Positions 55,901 through 58,875 are shown, numbered from the stretch's first letter. The stretch is 64,000 nt of DNA from Epiperipatus broadwayi (GCA_028023455.1 JAQFVV010006208.1:10994984-11058983), one strand, 5' to 3'. Made by a program: numbers and translations. The notes: generated from the sequence alone by a model not told the origin.

Positions 55901-57959
55901 CTATTATAATTTAAAATAGAATTGGCAAACTTCACATGACAGTATACATTATATATATGTGTGTGTACATATTTCATAAACACACTTTTTTATAATTTTA
56001 CTGTTGGATATAAATTTATTTTAAGACAAAATGATCTATATTAATTTACTGTATTTTAACTGACCATACTGTAAAGGGATAGAATTTATATACTTACTAT
56101 ACTAATATTTATGTAATTATAGCAAAATACTTTATCCAATTAAGTATAAAGCTTTCAAATTTGTGCTAAATTTCCATTCCTTTTGCTTTTCTTTAATCAC
56201 TGACTAACCTTTCGGCTTAAAGGGCAATTTTATTTATTTGATTATCTATCAGTCCTTTTCATAAGATTATGTTAATTCTCATAACTGATTGATATGTTCT
56301 CCATTAAGTGTTGCAACATGATACAATCAGTATGGCCAATTTTTACGATCAGTACGGCCAATTTTTTTGGCCTTCCTAAATGTATTAACAGAACCAAACA
56401 GAAATCTTAATAGAAGACAAAAAGTATAAATAAAAAAGAAGACAGAAACCAACAAAAAAATTGATGAAAGCTTTTAATAAGTTTTAAAACGTAGTGCTCA
56501 TATACTACAATATAAAAATTGTTAACAAAAGTCATATACAAAAACAAAAATTATTTTTATTTATTTACGAGGGGGGATGTAAAAATAACCAGAATTTCAT
56601 AATAAAAATTGTTGATTTGTCTGTAAGTATTATAAATTTAATCTAATTTGAGACTTTCTTTTGAGAGAATAAAAAGAAATCATACAATTTAATTGAGCTA
56701 ATATGACTGATAGATACGTTGGGTCATGTTGAATTTAATTTAAAATTTTTTCACACTCATCATGCAAATCTTTAAGAATTTGTAGATAAACATCAGACTG
56801 TTAACAACTAATTTTGAGAAAAAAAGACCATTTGCGCCAAAAAAAAATTAGCATTATCTTGACATTGGCTTTCACTCGCCACACATTTTTGGGACATGGT
56901 GAATTTGACAATTTCATTAAATCATTCATAAACGTATGTTTTCCTCAGAATTAGCTTTCTTGAAATTTGTTTCAAGCATTACAACTGTTTCCCCTGCCCT
57001 TTTCCCTAAAAGACAACAGAAATTCACATTATTCCAAGTTTTCAGCCATTACAAAAAATTGACAAATACTGTGCTACAAGATACCACGATTTCACATGGT
57101 AATGTAATTTGGAAGATTGATGCAAAAGGGTCCCCTCAAGAAATATGTAACAGCAGAAGCATTTATGACAACAGGTGTACTTACCAGAAAAAAATTCTGA
57201 TTATTTTTGCCTCCTCCCCCCCATATGTTATAATAATTTTTTATACTTTTATTTGTTATTGGTATTTCTATCTTTATATAATTTCACTTATTAATTTTAT
57301 AATAACAACGTAGCTTAAACCATGGCACATGCGCTTTACAGATGGAACATTATTTATAATGAATACTCTCCTTTCCAAACATAAGATAAATTCTTTTTAA
57401 AAAGATATAATGAATCCTTTTAAAAAGACTTTATCTTGTGTTTGGAAAGGAGAGTATTCATTATAAATATCGTTCCATCTGTAAAGCACATATGCCGTGA
57501 TTTAAGCTATGTTGTTATTATAATTTATAAAAAACATCACGCTATATAAATAGCAATATTTACTTATTAATCTTAATATTTTATTTATGTGCAATTTGAC
57601 ACTGACTTGTGAATAAACTTCATGTTAAACATCATTTATGTTAGAATTCAGTTTAATATTTATGTATATATTTGCAAAGAAATCAAGTCATATGTCACAT
57701 GACCTAATTTAACAAGCTTGTCTTACAAATGTTATCTCATGAGCTTGCCAATAGATGGGGGTTTTGAATTTTTTTGTTAAATTAAATAATATAATTATAC
57801 CTTTTCCCCTTTTTCTCCTCCTGCTCCTGAAAGTCCTCTTTCTCCTTTATCTCCAGGTGCTCCTCTCATTCCTGGAGGTCCCATCAATCCAGGTGGTCCT
57901 CTAGGACCAGGGATTCCAAGTCCAAGCTTAGAATCTCCTGAAAATCCAGAAGAATCTCC
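10808..57959 (-). CDS. Interrupted non-fibrillar collagen chain, internal part (10 exons, 453 codons)
   Basis: Ten minus-strand segments read as Gly-X-Y repeats. Each has AG before it and GT after it, and all reading phases agree, so they join into 1360 nt (453 codons plus one base) without a stop. Collagen chains form extracellular triple helices. The chain has breaks in the repeat, for example [31 protein letters not shown] and [15 protein letters not shown], plus a glycine run GGGGGGGGY. Exons are 97 to 192 bp and nearly all start with a whole Gly codon, unlike the 45/54/108-bp pattern of fibrillar collagens. Frequent interruptions suit a multiplexin (XV/XVIII-like) basement-membrane collagen; type IV or another non-fibrillar type is possible. 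The signal peptide, N-terminal region and C-terminal domain (endostatin or NC1) are outside the window. Introns range from 88 bp to 9.7 kb. Confidence 0.9.
11622..11762 (-). CDS. Collagen exon 9 of the window, with interruption (47 codons)
   Basis: 141 bp. Starts [16 protein letters not shown], breaks at [15 protein letters not shown], and resumes [12 protein letters not shown]. Acceptor TTTAG, donor GTAATT, phase 0. It contains an RGD tripeptide (GDRGDSG), a possible integrin-binding motif, although RGD inside a triple helix is often cryptic. Confidence 0.9.
12101..12660 (+). mobile_element. Composite R2b element: foldback, tRNA-like segment, hammerhead-like core
   Basis: Three parts in order. 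A foldback (12101-12272) has ends TAAACCACTAAAACATC. A tRNA-like segment has TGGTGACTATGG and a B box GGGTTCAAATC (12350-12365). A hammerhead-like core has CTGATGAAGGCCATGG ... AGAAACTAGTCTGGG (about 12508-12550), then a tail ending in TTGCACTGGATGG. The same order occurs at 61075-61695, 49 kb away, so this is a real repeat unit. Confidence 0.75.
12841..13000. mobile_element. Short foldback element (M4 family)
   Basis: It starts TAAGCCAATAAACATCACATGA; the interior has GGCATCCATTAATTACTC and the end AGTTTTGCCTG. The same termini and core occur at 38110-38290 and 39500-39700, and the core recurs in the R2b tails. Confidence 0.65.
13545..13750 (+). mobile_element. R3-type inverted repeat with hammerhead-like core
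   Basis: Arms of about 47 bp (ATCATCTATATTCTTTATTA and complement) flank a centre with CTGAAGAA, stem GATTGC-TGGG-GCAATC and GAAACTGTC. This resembles a hammerhead core with U7 changed to A and one extra A before stem II. Confidence 0.65.
13808..14335 (+). pseudogene. RABL6: RABL6-like GTPase pseudogene, N-terminal region
   Basis: RABL6 (Parf) is an atypical Rab-like GTPase of the cytosol. The copy starts near its N-terminus ([19 protein letters not shown]), shifts frame, then reads [20 protein letters not shown] with the P-loop (DSDTGKT), [48 protein letters not shown] and DITKQWAYN, ending near [13 protein letters not shown] recognise this as RABL6 from the family pattern GVQYNMKI...TGKT...TQEI...DITKQW. 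It has stops within KTCLF*HLQG and KIKV*DVAD and at least two frameshifts. No intron breaks about 530 bp, which suggests a retrocopy, but it is truncated at the 3' end, which is unusual for one; a partial DNA duplication is the alternative. It lies inside a collagen intron on the opposite strand. Confidence 0.85.
15010..15963 (+). pseudogene. Penelope-like RT C-terminus plus GIY-YIG endonuclease
   Basis: The frame opens [19 protein letters not shown], the catalytic YVDD motif, followed by [13 protein letters not shown] and [17 protein letters not shown], typical of Penelope-like RT. One TAA at 15316-15318 breaks an otherwise open frame that continues [19 protein letters not shown]. The GIY-YIG nuclease follows: [51 protein letters not shown] nucleases nick target DNA to prime reverse transcription. 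The N-terminal half of the RT is missing. With one stop in over 300 codons, this is the best-preserved Penelope-like copy here. Confidence 0.9.
16000..16090 (+). repeat. tRNA-like (SINE-type) segment
   Basis: The A box is like TGGCTCAGTTAGTTAGTG and the B box is GGTTCGAATCC, about 50 bp apart, with AAAAATCTAAGGACCCA between. The same unit occurs in reverse at 42360-42480. In both places it lies between the inverted ends of the Penelope-related unit. Confidence 0.65.
16130..16275 (+). repeat. Tandem array, ~41-bp unit, about 4 copies
   Basis: The unit contains ACTAACCTGTTTGCTG then TGATATTACTAACAGTT; copies are partly truncated. It sits just inside the 3' inverted end of the Penelope-like element. 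A single unit (ACCTGTGTGCTATTAATAAC) is in the related element at 42480. Confidence 0.75.
16735..16990. mobile_element. R1-related palindromic element without hammerhead core
   Basis: The left arm (TACTACTCCAATCTCATATG, CTTTTAACACCTTGTG) and the right arm (AAAAGTGGATAGAAATCAG, GAGTGGTGTAGTG) are reverse complements. It shares the arms of the 3590-4345 elements but lacks the CTGATGA block. Confidence 0.65.
17690..18365. mobile_element. Two R1 elements head to head
   Basis: The left copy (minus, about 17690-17965) and the right copy (plus, about 18100-18365) are reverse complements around a ~130-bp unique centre. Each carries a hammerhead-like core: 17808-17852 on minus (core decayed to GTGATAA) and 18206-18262 on plus. 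Confidence 0.7.
18206..18262 (+). ncRNA. R1 hammerhead-like motif with perfect stem II
   Basis: CCAA, CTGATGA (18217-18223), stem II GTGCTG-GTT-CAGCAC with six perfect pairs, GAA, then TTGCATATATTGG. The fourth core base after GAA is T, not A, which should weaken or abolish cleavage. TTGG pairs with CCAA as stem I. Confidence 0.6.
18484..18985 (+). repeat. Diverged direct repeat, ~140 bp
   Basis: 18484-18625 and 18842-18985 share the order GGAACAAACAAGGTGGAA-like start, AAGACAATTTACAAGCAA, TTTTGTTATATCAAT and ATTCTACTTTAT-like blocks. A shorter inverted piece lies near 19440-19510. Confidence 0.5.
18990..19225 (+). mobile_element. R2-type element with hammerhead-like core
   Basis: Ends GAGAGCCTACCAATAG and CTATTGGTACGCTCTC are inverted. 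The core near 19085-19125 reads CTGATGT, stem II GAGC-CATAA-GCTC, GAAA, stem III ACCA-AGT-TGGT, then C. Stems II and III both pair fully; A9 is changed to T and stem I is poor. Confidence 0.65.
19715..19848 (-). CDS. Collagen exon 8 of the window (44 codons plus 2 nt)
   Basis: 134 bp. It opens with the last two bases of a split Gly codon and reads [16 protein letters not shown] through [12 protein letters not shown], all perfect triplets. Acceptor TGCAG, donor GTATTA, phase 0 at the 3' end. A longer open frame that runs upstream into the intron and ends just inside the downstream one is read-through, not a separate gene. Confidence 0.9.
20090..20410 (-). mobile_element. R1-type element with hammerhead (20231-20276)
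   Basis: Minus-strand core: GCCAA, CTGATGA (plus 20263-20269), stem II TTGCTGGTTTAGCAT, GAAA, stem III ATA-CT-TAT, cleavage base A, TTGG. The flanks (AATACAGGTTTATTATATACC, GACCCACC, TCTTCAACCGGCC) match 45650-46045 and 32820-33200, giving a unit of about 320-390 bp. Confidence 0.7.
21104..21197 (-). repeat. tRNA-like SINE, diverged (Gly-type family)
   Basis: Minus strand: TGTCAAGCGTTG at the 5' end, an A-box-like GGAGTGGTTTAGCCG, anticodon-loop region CTTACAA, B box CGGGTTCGCTTCCCGG. It has the same design as the copies at 34520, 45190 and 58780. Confidence 0.65.
21413..21595. mobile_element. Near-perfect palindromic element, second copy of 9593-9767
   Basis: ATAATATTCATTAAGGC ... CATGCGTATAAAATGCG is repeated in reverse around a tiny centre (CTACAG). 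The outer left flank TAATTATAAATTTATTT matches the 9593 copy. The arms here are longer than at 9593. Confidence 0.8.
21785..21850 (+). repeat. tRNA-like SINE head
   Basis: A-box-like TGGTATAATGGTGAAGTA and B-box-like TGGATTTGAATTCGG about 40 bp apart. The isotype is unclear and no target duplication is seen. Confidence 0.45.
22055..22215. mobile_element. R3-type inverted repeat
   Basis: Arms of about 55 bp (ATACCATTTACACCTTTC and complement). On the minus strand the centre has CTGATGATGACTGCAG with stem GACTG-CAGAA-CAGTC, but GAAAC is replaced by ACAG. Confidence 0.65.
22750..24460 (-). pseudogene. Ty3/Gypsy LTR-retrotransposon relic: gag, protease, start of RT
   Basis: Read from high to low coordinates. 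A gag-like part (about 24453-24100) has [18 protein letters not shown] and [19 protein letters not shown]; a charged linker (23809-23618) has [19 protein letters not shown]. The protease has [16 protein letters not shown] where the catalytic D-S/T-G is expected, and [37 protein letters not shown]. The linker into RT has [20 protein letters not shown] and [13 protein letters not shown], where Gypsy RT begins. No catalytic RT, RNase H, integrase or LTRs are seen. It has many stops and frameshifts. A 110-bp segment of the protease is tandemly duplicated (23106-23328). Confidence 0.8.
23106..23328 (-). repeat. 110/112-bp tandem duplication inside the Gypsy protease
   Basis: Copy 1 (23106-23215) and copy 2 (23216-23328) begin CTCTTCTACTTGTAG. 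They differ by only a few changes (TAGTACC/TAGCACC, TTATTG/TTACTG, a 2-bp indel). The duplication is much younger than the decay of the element. Confidence 0.9.
24650..25070. mobile_element. R2-type element with 125-bp internal tandem duplication
   Basis: The ends GAGCATGCTAATAG and TATTAGCACGCTCATT are the R2 termini. The inner unit (TTTGTCAGAAAATTTCAG ... AGCCAGAGA) occurs at 24751-24875 and 24876-25000. Each unit ends in a hammerhead-like half: CTGATGACAGCC in the first, CTGACAACAGCCAGAGATAG, then AAACCGGTC in the second. Only the second continues into GAAAC. Confidence 0.75.
25235..25515 (+). pseudogene. Decayed Penelope-like RT fragment
   Basis: Reads [11 protein letters not shown] (degraded YVDD), then [20 protein letters not shown], a [11 protein letters not shown]-like stretch after a frameshift, and [19 protein letters not shown]. 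The order catalytic box, FLD, then IPP..SH..K fits a Penelope-like RT C-terminus. It has many stops. A different subfamily from 15010-15963. Confidence 0.5.
25625..26035. mobile_element. Foldback element, arms ~130 bp
   Basis: Left arm motifs (AAAGAGAAAGTAAAACT, AATGCAATCAAAAAGGAT, ACAAAACACTTACAGTTTA) recur in reverse on the right (AGTTTTACTTCTTTCTC, GATTGCATTGG, TGTAGCGCTTTGTCTC). A (TA)n(TG)n run lies in the left arm. Confidence 0.7.
26426..26600. mobile_element. MITE-like element, ~44-bp perfect TIRs
   Basis: CAATTCATAGATCACATGAC ... AAGCTTGTAAGTTA at the left is repeated in reverse at 26557-26600 without visible mismatch. The interior of ~87 bp is non-coding. The near-identical arms suggest recent insertion. 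Confidence 0.8.
26651..26925. mobile_element. R3-type inverted repeat with hammerhead-like core in each arm
   Basis: Arms over 110 bp run from AAATGCAATTTATTCAC inwards. Both carry CTGAAGAA, stem GACTG-CAAGA-CAGTT, GAAATGT. The centre is T-rich, about 45 bp. Close relatives at 30777-31027 and 40143-40398. Confidence 0.75.
27115..27420 (-). pseudogene. Penelope-like GIY-YIG endonuclease relic
   Basis: Minus-strand frame: [40 protein letters not shown], then [17 protein letters not shown]. This matches the GIY-YIG layout of Penelope-like elements (YIGET..., EH...KNN...S.L..H...H.F...KI). No RT is found next to it. It faces the opposite way to the RT relic at 25235. Confidence 0.6.
27860..28450. 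other. No recognised feature; moderately GC-richer patch
   Basis: The section at about 28140-28400 is less AT-rich than its surroundings but has no long frame or known repeat pattern. Confidence 0.4.
28860..29005 (+). repeat. SINE-like segment with B box
   Basis: GGTTATGAGTGTGTCTGC (A-box-like) and GGGTTCAATCGC (B-box-like, 28946-28957). The body is less AT-rich than its surroundings. No isotype or target duplication could be set. Confidence 0.4.
29512..29608 (-). CDS. Collagen exon 7 of the window (32 codons plus 1 nt)
   Basis: 97 bp, from [12 protein letters not shown] to GLPGVVGSK, followed by a single G. The only donor consistent with the next exon is GTGATT, which departs from GTAAGT. 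This is the one internal junction that splits a Gly codon (phase 1). The codon is completed by GA at the start of the next exon, giving GDKGEIG. Confidence 0.88.
29900..30540. other. No recognised feature
   Basis: Intronic sequence with no clear repeat or coding signal. Confidence 0.4.
30550..31180. repeat. Foldback family copy split by an R3 element
   Basis: Pieces at about 30550-30700 (AATTGAACTGCTCTCTAAC) and 31065-31180 (TAGAGGGCAATTCAATTAT) match the ends of the elements at 54830-54985 and 55780-55960. The R3 element at 30777-31027 lies between them, so it probably inserted into the older element. Confidence 0.6.
30777..31027. mobile_element. R3-type inverted repeat with hammerhead-like core in each arm
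   Basis: Near-perfect arms of about 115 bp start AAATACAATTTATCCAAACC. Each has CTGAAAAA, stem GACTG-CAGGT-CAGTC (the left-arm copy on the minus strand has one changed base), GAAACGTAGG. Confidence 0.8.
31745..32045 (+). mobile_element. R1-type element with hammerhead-like core (31871-31918)
   Basis: Plus-strand copy of the R1 unit. Core: CCAA, CTGATGG, stem II TTGCTGGTTTAGCAT, GAAA, stem III ATA-CT-TAT, A, TTGG. One core change (A9 to G). Confidence 0.7.
32820..33200 (-). mobile_element. R1-type element with intact hammerhead core
   Basis: The flanks (GTACAGGCTTAAAACC, GACCCACTCTCAG, ATGGACAGGCTTC, GAAAATC-GATGATGGAA) match 45650-46045. The core is annotated separately at 32955-33003. Confidence 0.75.
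32955..33003 (-). ncRNA. R1 hammerhead ribozyme motif, all core bases present
   Basis: Minus strand: ACCAG, CTGATGA (plus 32988-32994), stem II TTGCT-GGTTT-AGCAC, GAAA, stem III ATA-CG-TAT, cleavage base A, then TTGGT pairing with ACCAG (one G-U pair). Stem III is only three pairs with a 2-nt loop, as in minimal type I hammerheads of animal mobile elements, which work best as dimers (family knowledge). The outer pair of stem II is a T/C mismatch. Confidence 0.72.
33200..34500. other. No recognised gene; poly-G and poly-C tracts
   Basis: G-run at about 33311-33321 followed by CGGG, and a C-run at about 33737-33745. Otherwise AT-rich unrecognised intron. Confidence 0.5.
34520..34612 (-). repeat. 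tRNA-Gly(UCC)-like SINE with target duplication
   Basis: Minus strand: GCGTTGGTGGCCTAGTGG (A box), anticodon arm GCTGCCTTCCAAGCAGC with anticodon TCC, B box AGGTTCGCTTCCC, and a 3' end pairing with the 5' end (GCGTTG/CAACGC). The 12-bp direct repeat AAATCAGTATTT flanks it at 34501-34512 and 34614-34625, as expected of LINE-driven insertion. The T stem is imperfect and the flanks CAAGC/GCT are added, so this is a SINE or retro-tRNA, not a working tRNA gene. Confidence 0.85.
34630..35285. other. No recognised feature
   Basis: Intronic sequence without recognised coding or repeat signal. Confidence 0.4.
35290..35385 (-). repeat. R3 single arm with canonical CTGATGA
   Basis: Minus strand: CTCTGATGAAGGCTGC, stem GGCTG-CTGGA-CAGTC, GAAACTGT. 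This copy keeps CTGATGA where the other R3 copies mostly have CTGAAGA, which supports a shared hammerhead ancestry. No second arm is seen. Confidence 0.55.
35735..36260. mobile_element. Long inverted repeat, arms ~200 bp
   Basis: The left half (ATCAGCTGTCTGCACATAC, CTCTCAAACCAAAG, GACTTTAAAAAGATAAG, GGTTATATTATTAACC) is repeated in reverse to 36260. A single related arm is at 1752-1970. Confidence 0.8.
36735..37045. mobile_element. R2-type palindromic element with three hammerhead-like cores
   Basis: Termini GAGTGTGTTAATAG and TATTAGCATTCTCATT. Two minus-strand cores lie at about 36784-36835 and 36846-36898, and one plus-strand core at about 36895-36950: CTCACTGACGATAGC, stem AGC-TAGCA-GCT, GAAACCAGTTTAGGG. 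The CTATCCCCAAAC / TTTAGGGATAG blocks pair across the centre. Confidence 0.75.
37536..37680 (+). repeat. tRNA-Pro-like SINE
   Basis: TGACTAGTCAGTAGAGCA (A-box-like), anticodon-loop region GATTTGGGATCGAGAGG (TGG in place of the anticodon) and GCGGGATCAACTCG (B-box-like). The spacing fits a tRNA head. The body continues with CACAGGTTTGGTGCTCGAAC. A hammerhead-like R2b piece follows within 60 bp. Confidence 0.6.
37735..37850 (+). repeat. R2b fragment with hammerhead-like core
   Basis: CTTCTCACTGATGAATGCC, AATAGCCTGAAACTGG, ACTAGC, matching the cores at 12508 and 61550. The third position after GAAAC is changed, so the cleavage triplet is not clean. The palindromic head is missing. Confidence 0.6.
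38110..38290. mobile_element. Short foldback element (M4 family)
   Basis: ACCAGAGTAATCAATGGATG / CATCCATTAATTACTCTGG are inverted arms around CCAGAAGGTTTGG. Ends with GATCATGTGATGTTTAGTAG. Confidence 0.7.
38725..38780 (-). repeat. Isolated hammerhead-like motif
   Basis: Minus strand: CAGCTGATGATGAGGTTACT, then CTGAAACTAAAGC. CTGATGA, stem GAG-GTTA-CTC and GAAAC are in order, but stem I and the cleavage triplet are unclear. Confidence 0.4.
39322..39432 (-). CDS. Collagen exon 6 of the window, with glycine run (37 codons)
   Basis: 111 bp. Triplets [13 protein letters not shown] lead through a small imperfection ([11 protein letters not shown]) to a terminal run [10 protein letters not shown] that cannot be Gly-X-Y helix. 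Acceptor GTCAG, donor GTAAGC, phase 0. The Gly run would act as a flexible hinge. Confidence 0.92.
39500..39700. mobile_element. Short foldback element (M4 family)
   Basis: Arms GGCAAAACTCTCTATATG and CGTATAGAGTTTTGCC, with AATCAATGGATGCCAGAAG at the centre. The right end TGATGTTTATTGGCTTA is the family terminus. Lies 70 bp from collagen exon 6. Confidence 0.75.
39855..40008. mobile_element. Foldback element, arms ~55 bp
   Basis: AAATTCATTGAAAGCAGTCA at the left pairs with TGACTGCTTTCAATGAATTT at the right, with AATATCAATAACAATCAA / GATTGCTATTGATATT inside. Confidence 0.75.
40143..40398. mobile_element. R3-type inverted repeat with hammerhead-like core in each arm
   Basis: Arms start TTATATAAATGTAATGTATC. 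Both carry CTGAAGAA, stem GACTG-CAGGA-CAGYT, GAAATGTAA. Closely related to 26651-26925. Confidence 0.75.
41176..41340 (-). repeat. RTE LINE 3' fragment (short)
   Basis: The minus strand ends in the RTE tail CATCATC..., with CATCTTGCAGTGGATTGATG and the region for [21 protein letters not shown]. It is the same 3' end as 5879-7080, truncated to about 165 bp. Confidence 0.85.
41600..42235 (-). repeat. RTE LINE 3' fragment (longer)
   Basis: Minus-strand frame 42168-41854 reads [60 protein letters not shown], close to the element at 5879-7080. It keeps KRKVFN where that copy has a stop. Its 5' break coincides with the edge of the inverted unit at 42235. Confidence 0.88.
42235..42632 (-). mobile_element. 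Non-autonomous unit with Penelope-like ends around a tRNA-like segment
   Basis: Inverted ends (ATTAAGTATTAAATGTCTTT and AAAGACATTTAATACTTAAT) enclose a minus-strand tRNA-like segment (42360-42480) with B box CCAAGTTTGATTC. The ends, the tRNA-like core and the outer CACCATCATCACAAACC-like block all match 14924-16402, but there is no ORF. It probably depends on a Penelope-like element. Confidence 0.7.
42905..43190. other. GC-richer insert of unknown nature
   Basis: A compact segment at near 50% GC in AT-rich surroundings, holding an unrelated 90-codon open frame. The minus strand has ATGGGTTCAAATAGCG, like a tRNA B box, so a SINE or other repeat is more likely than a gene. Confidence 0.4.
43500..43652. 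mobile_element. Small foldback element
   Basis: GACAATTTAACAAATAATTT and AATTATTTGTTAAATTGTCC form inverted ends; the interior GTTACAATCATAGTGCTCC / GTGCCATGATTGTGATC pairs partly. Confidence 0.7.
43800..44560. repeat. Decayed GATA-rich simple repeat region
   Basis: Many GATA, AGATAGAT and TAGATA units (densest at 43970-44060 and 44310-44350), with purine-rich runs. No gene is seen. Confidence 0.6.
44693..44818 (-). CDS. Collagen exon 5 of the window (42 codons)
   Basis: 126 bp, 14 perfect triplets. It starts with charged triplets [16 protein letters not shown], then KKGKRG, and ends GEIGLPGFP. Phase 0, donor GTAAGT. The basic cluster QRGKKGKRG is a candidate heparin-binding stretch (inference). 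Confidence 0.92.
44907..45041 (-). CDS. Collagen exon 4 of the window, ends in an interruption (45 codons)
   Basis: 135 bp. Nine triplets from [10 protein letters not shown] run into a 16-residue Ser-rich break, [16 protein letters not shown], at the exon end. Ser/Thr-rich breaks can be glycosylation sites in multiplexins (family knowledge; no clear Ser-Gly dipeptide is seen in the break). Donor GTAAGT. Only 88 bp separate it from the next exon. Confidence 0.92.
45190..45285 (-). repeat. tRNA-Gly(UCC)-like SINE, best-preserved fold
   Basis: Minus strand: GCATTGATGGCTTAATGG, anticodon arm GCTGC-CTTCCAA-GCAGC (TCC), T arm CCGGG-TTCGCTT-CCCGG fully paired, acceptor end TCAACGC pairing with GCATTGA except one A/C. 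Then ATATGACATATG. CCCTCTTTT flanks both sides, a likely target duplication of about 9 bp. Confidence 0.8.
45650..46045 (-). mobile_element. R1-type element, best-preserved full unit
   Basis: About 390 bp: AACACACAGGCTTATTATA, GAGCACAGACCTTCACC, CCACCACC, the hammerhead (45792-45842), TAAGATAGCCAAACC, ACTTTAATGGACAGGC, TTCTTCAACCGTCCATCC, and an end near CTTATGTACAGG. No ORF. The layout is shared by 20090-20410 and 32820-33200. Confidence 0.75.
45792..45842 (-). ncRNA. R1 hammerhead ribozyme motif, all core bases present
   Basis: Minus strand: GGACCAA, CTGATGA (plus 45826-45832), stem II TTGCT-GGTTT-AGCAT, GAAA, stem III ATA-TG-TAT, cleavage base A, TTGGT. Stem I pairs ACCAA with TTGGT exactly. 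The predicted cut lies after the A and before TTGGT. Confidence 0.75.
47085..47490. mobile_element. R2-type inverted element with intact hammerhead-like core
   Basis: Termini GAGCGTCCTAATAGC and TATTAGCACGCTCATT. Minus-strand core at about 47208-47255: CCTCA, CTGATGA, stem II GAGCC-ATT-GGCTT, GAAA, C-TG-G, T, cleavage base T, then TGGGG pairing with CCTCA. This is the best R2 core. Confidence 0.75.
47834..48497. mobile_element. Very long near-perfect palindrome (~664 bp) with R3-like core
   Basis: Arms of about 310 bp (47834-48152 and about 48183-48497) match almost base for base, from AATATAGAAATAAAAC to the centre. Each arm has a stem GACTAT-AAAAA-ATAGTC followed by GAAACGTTGG, in the R3 position, but without CTGATGA (CTTGAAAA instead). 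No ORF. Confidence 0.85.
49104..49535 (+). repeat. Tandem repeat, ~136-bp unit, 3 copies
   Basis: The block ATTATTAATATCC recurs at about 49121, 49258 and 49394, with TTTAACCATGGT, GTAGAAGTCATTGAATATC and CAGTTTGTAAACTCA in each unit. Copies 2 and 3 are almost identical; copy 1 is more diverged. Confidence 0.9.
49540..50570. other. No recognised feature
   Basis: AT-rich intron without recognised gene or repeat. Confidence 0.4.
50575..51185. repeat. Possible solo LTR
   Basis: A GC-richer block starting TGACATTATCTAATAAGG, with TATATATTATTC (TATA-like), AATAAATC at about 50977 (polyA-like) and GT-rich sequence after it, ending near GAATCACA. Size (~600 bp) and signals fit an LTR. No second copy, integrase or primer site is seen, so this is weak. 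Confidence 0.35.
51772..51963 (-). CDS. Collagen exon 3 of the window, with a long interruption (64 codons)
   Basis: 192 bp. Starts [15 protein letters not shown], then the helix breaks at [19 protein letters not shown] and [16 protein letters not shown] before regular triplets resume at [12 protein letters not shown]. Acceptor TTTAG, donor GTAAGT, phase 0. The long break is a main reason to reject a fibrillar collagen. Confidence 0.92.
52432..52530 (-). CDS. Collagen exon 2 of the window (33 codons)
   Basis: 99 bp encoding 11 uninterrupted Gly-X-Y triplets, from GTQGADG to GLPGSK. Phase 0 at both ends, acceptor TTTTAG, donor GTAAAT. Confidence 0.92.
53206..53618. mobile_element. Foldback element, arms ~130-190 bp
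   Basis: GCTGTGACATATTCGTCATA at 53210 pairs with TATGACGAATATATCACAGC at 53616. The inner blocks ATTTACTTTTAAAC / AGTGAATTT and AAAAAGTCAAG / CTTTTTTAAAAA-type runs pair partly. Confidence 0.75.
54830..54985. mobile_element. Small foldback element
   Basis: GACCTGGCCTCTAGCTGCCA and ATAGCAGCTAGAGGGC are inverted; the tail AATTTCACATGACA recurs at 55780-55960 and near 31130. One family with those copies. Confidence 0.65.
55107..55495 (+). repeat. Direct repeat, ~130 bp
   Basis: 55107-55240 and 55360-55495 share AGTTGAATTGTTTTTATA, GAAAGAATGAACTT and AAGTTCAAACAATGCTAAG. The spacer is about 120 bp. Confidence 0.8.
55780..55960. mobile_element. Foldback family copy
   Basis: GTGGTCTATTTTTTTACTG, GAACATGGCAGTTAGAGGGC and AACTTCACATGACAG match 54830-54985. 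Confidence 0.6.
57296..57523. mobile_element. Near-perfect foldback element, arms ~105 bp
   Basis: TTATAATAACAACGTAGC at the left pairs with GCTATGTTGTTATTATAA at the right. Inner arms AATACTCTCCTTTCCAAAC / GTTTGGAAAGGAGAGTATT pair fully. Lies about 280 bp from collagen exon 1. Confidence 0.85.
57670..57755 (+). repeat. R2-type terminal fragment
   Basis: AAGTCATATGTCACATGACC, TTTAACAAGCTTGTCTTAC and GAGCTTGCCAATAG match the outer ends of the R2 elements at 2585 and 47085. Confidence 0.65.
57801..57959 (-). CDS. Collagen exon 1 of the window (53 codons)
   Basis: The most 5' exon seen. It starts [19 protein letters not shown] and ends GGEKGEK, 159 bp, phase 0 at both ends. The acceptor is TATAG and the donor GTATAA. 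The first part has an irregular stretch ([10 protein letters not shown]) and then regular triplets. No collagen-like sequence is visible upstream to the window edge at 64000, so the previous exon is more than 6 kb away. Confidence 0.9.
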
Positions 57960-58779
57960 CTATAATAAAAGAATAATAATTTTAGATTGATATGAAACTC
58001 AACTGCTTTTTCTCACATATGCATAATATATATATTTCTAAAATAAAACCCAAAAACCTCTACCAAAAGATATACGCCATTCATAAGAAAAATAATAATT
58101 TATTTTTATCATTACTATTTTAACACTTTTATACATATTATTTTCAGTAACATTACCATTCCTTACAATTGGTAGAATTATTATTAAAGTACTTATGTAT
58201 TAGTCCAGTGGTGAAGAAAATTGTGGCACAATCAAATGTTTATATAAAGACCTAATTAAACACATTTACAATCGTCTAAAAAATGAAATGAATTCATTAT
58301 GAATATTCCAATACGGAGAAAGTTACTAGTCAAAATATTGGTTTTACTGCTAATTTTACGATCGAAACTATGCTGTGATAACATGAAAGAGCACTAGCAG
58401 GAGTAATTGATGATCTGGCAAAAGGAACATGTACATGTGATTTACTGTTGATCTTTAATTCTTGTTGAAATGAATGTGCATAATATTTTTTTGTTCCAAT
58501 ATTAAATATTTGGGAACTGATCACTATATTGGATGATTTAGTCCACTATTTTCAAAACTATGGCATCCTGCCATTATTAAAAAGACTGCACAAATGGCCA
58601 TGATATTGCACTTTATGTTCACAATTTGGACATATTACTTCATTCACGATTTTTGAAAGAGAGTAGCCATTCATAATGGAATGTGGTTTGAGATAAGAAA
58701 CTTCAGACCACTGCAATGTTGCTAAGAAACAACATTTTGTAAATGGATAGAATTCTATGTTTAAATATATATATATTGT

Positions 58780-58875
58780 CAAGCATTGGTAGCCAAGAGG
58801 TCAGCGCAGCTGCCTTGCAAGCAATCAGTTGCTGGCAGACAGTTGTAGCGGGTTTGCTTCTCGGCCGATGCTTTG
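58780..58875 (+). repeat. tRNA-like SINE, longer variant
   Basis: TGTCAAGCATTGGTAGCC, anticodon-like CTGCCTTGCAAGCA, a longer variable region, B-box-like GCGGGTTTGCTTCTC, then CGATGCTTTGACATATGG. The ends TGTCAAGCAT and ATGCTTTGACA are inverted, as in the other copies. Confidence 0.65.

Noticed and set aside
56936-57313. 125-codon open frame on the plus strand
   Set aside because: Low-complexity hydrophobic end, no domain, and it overlaps the foldback at 57296.
58330-58782. Two adjacent minus-strand frames, one with CPNC and H residues
   Set aside because: A decayed coding copy is possible, but I could not match it to any family, and stops separate the frames.
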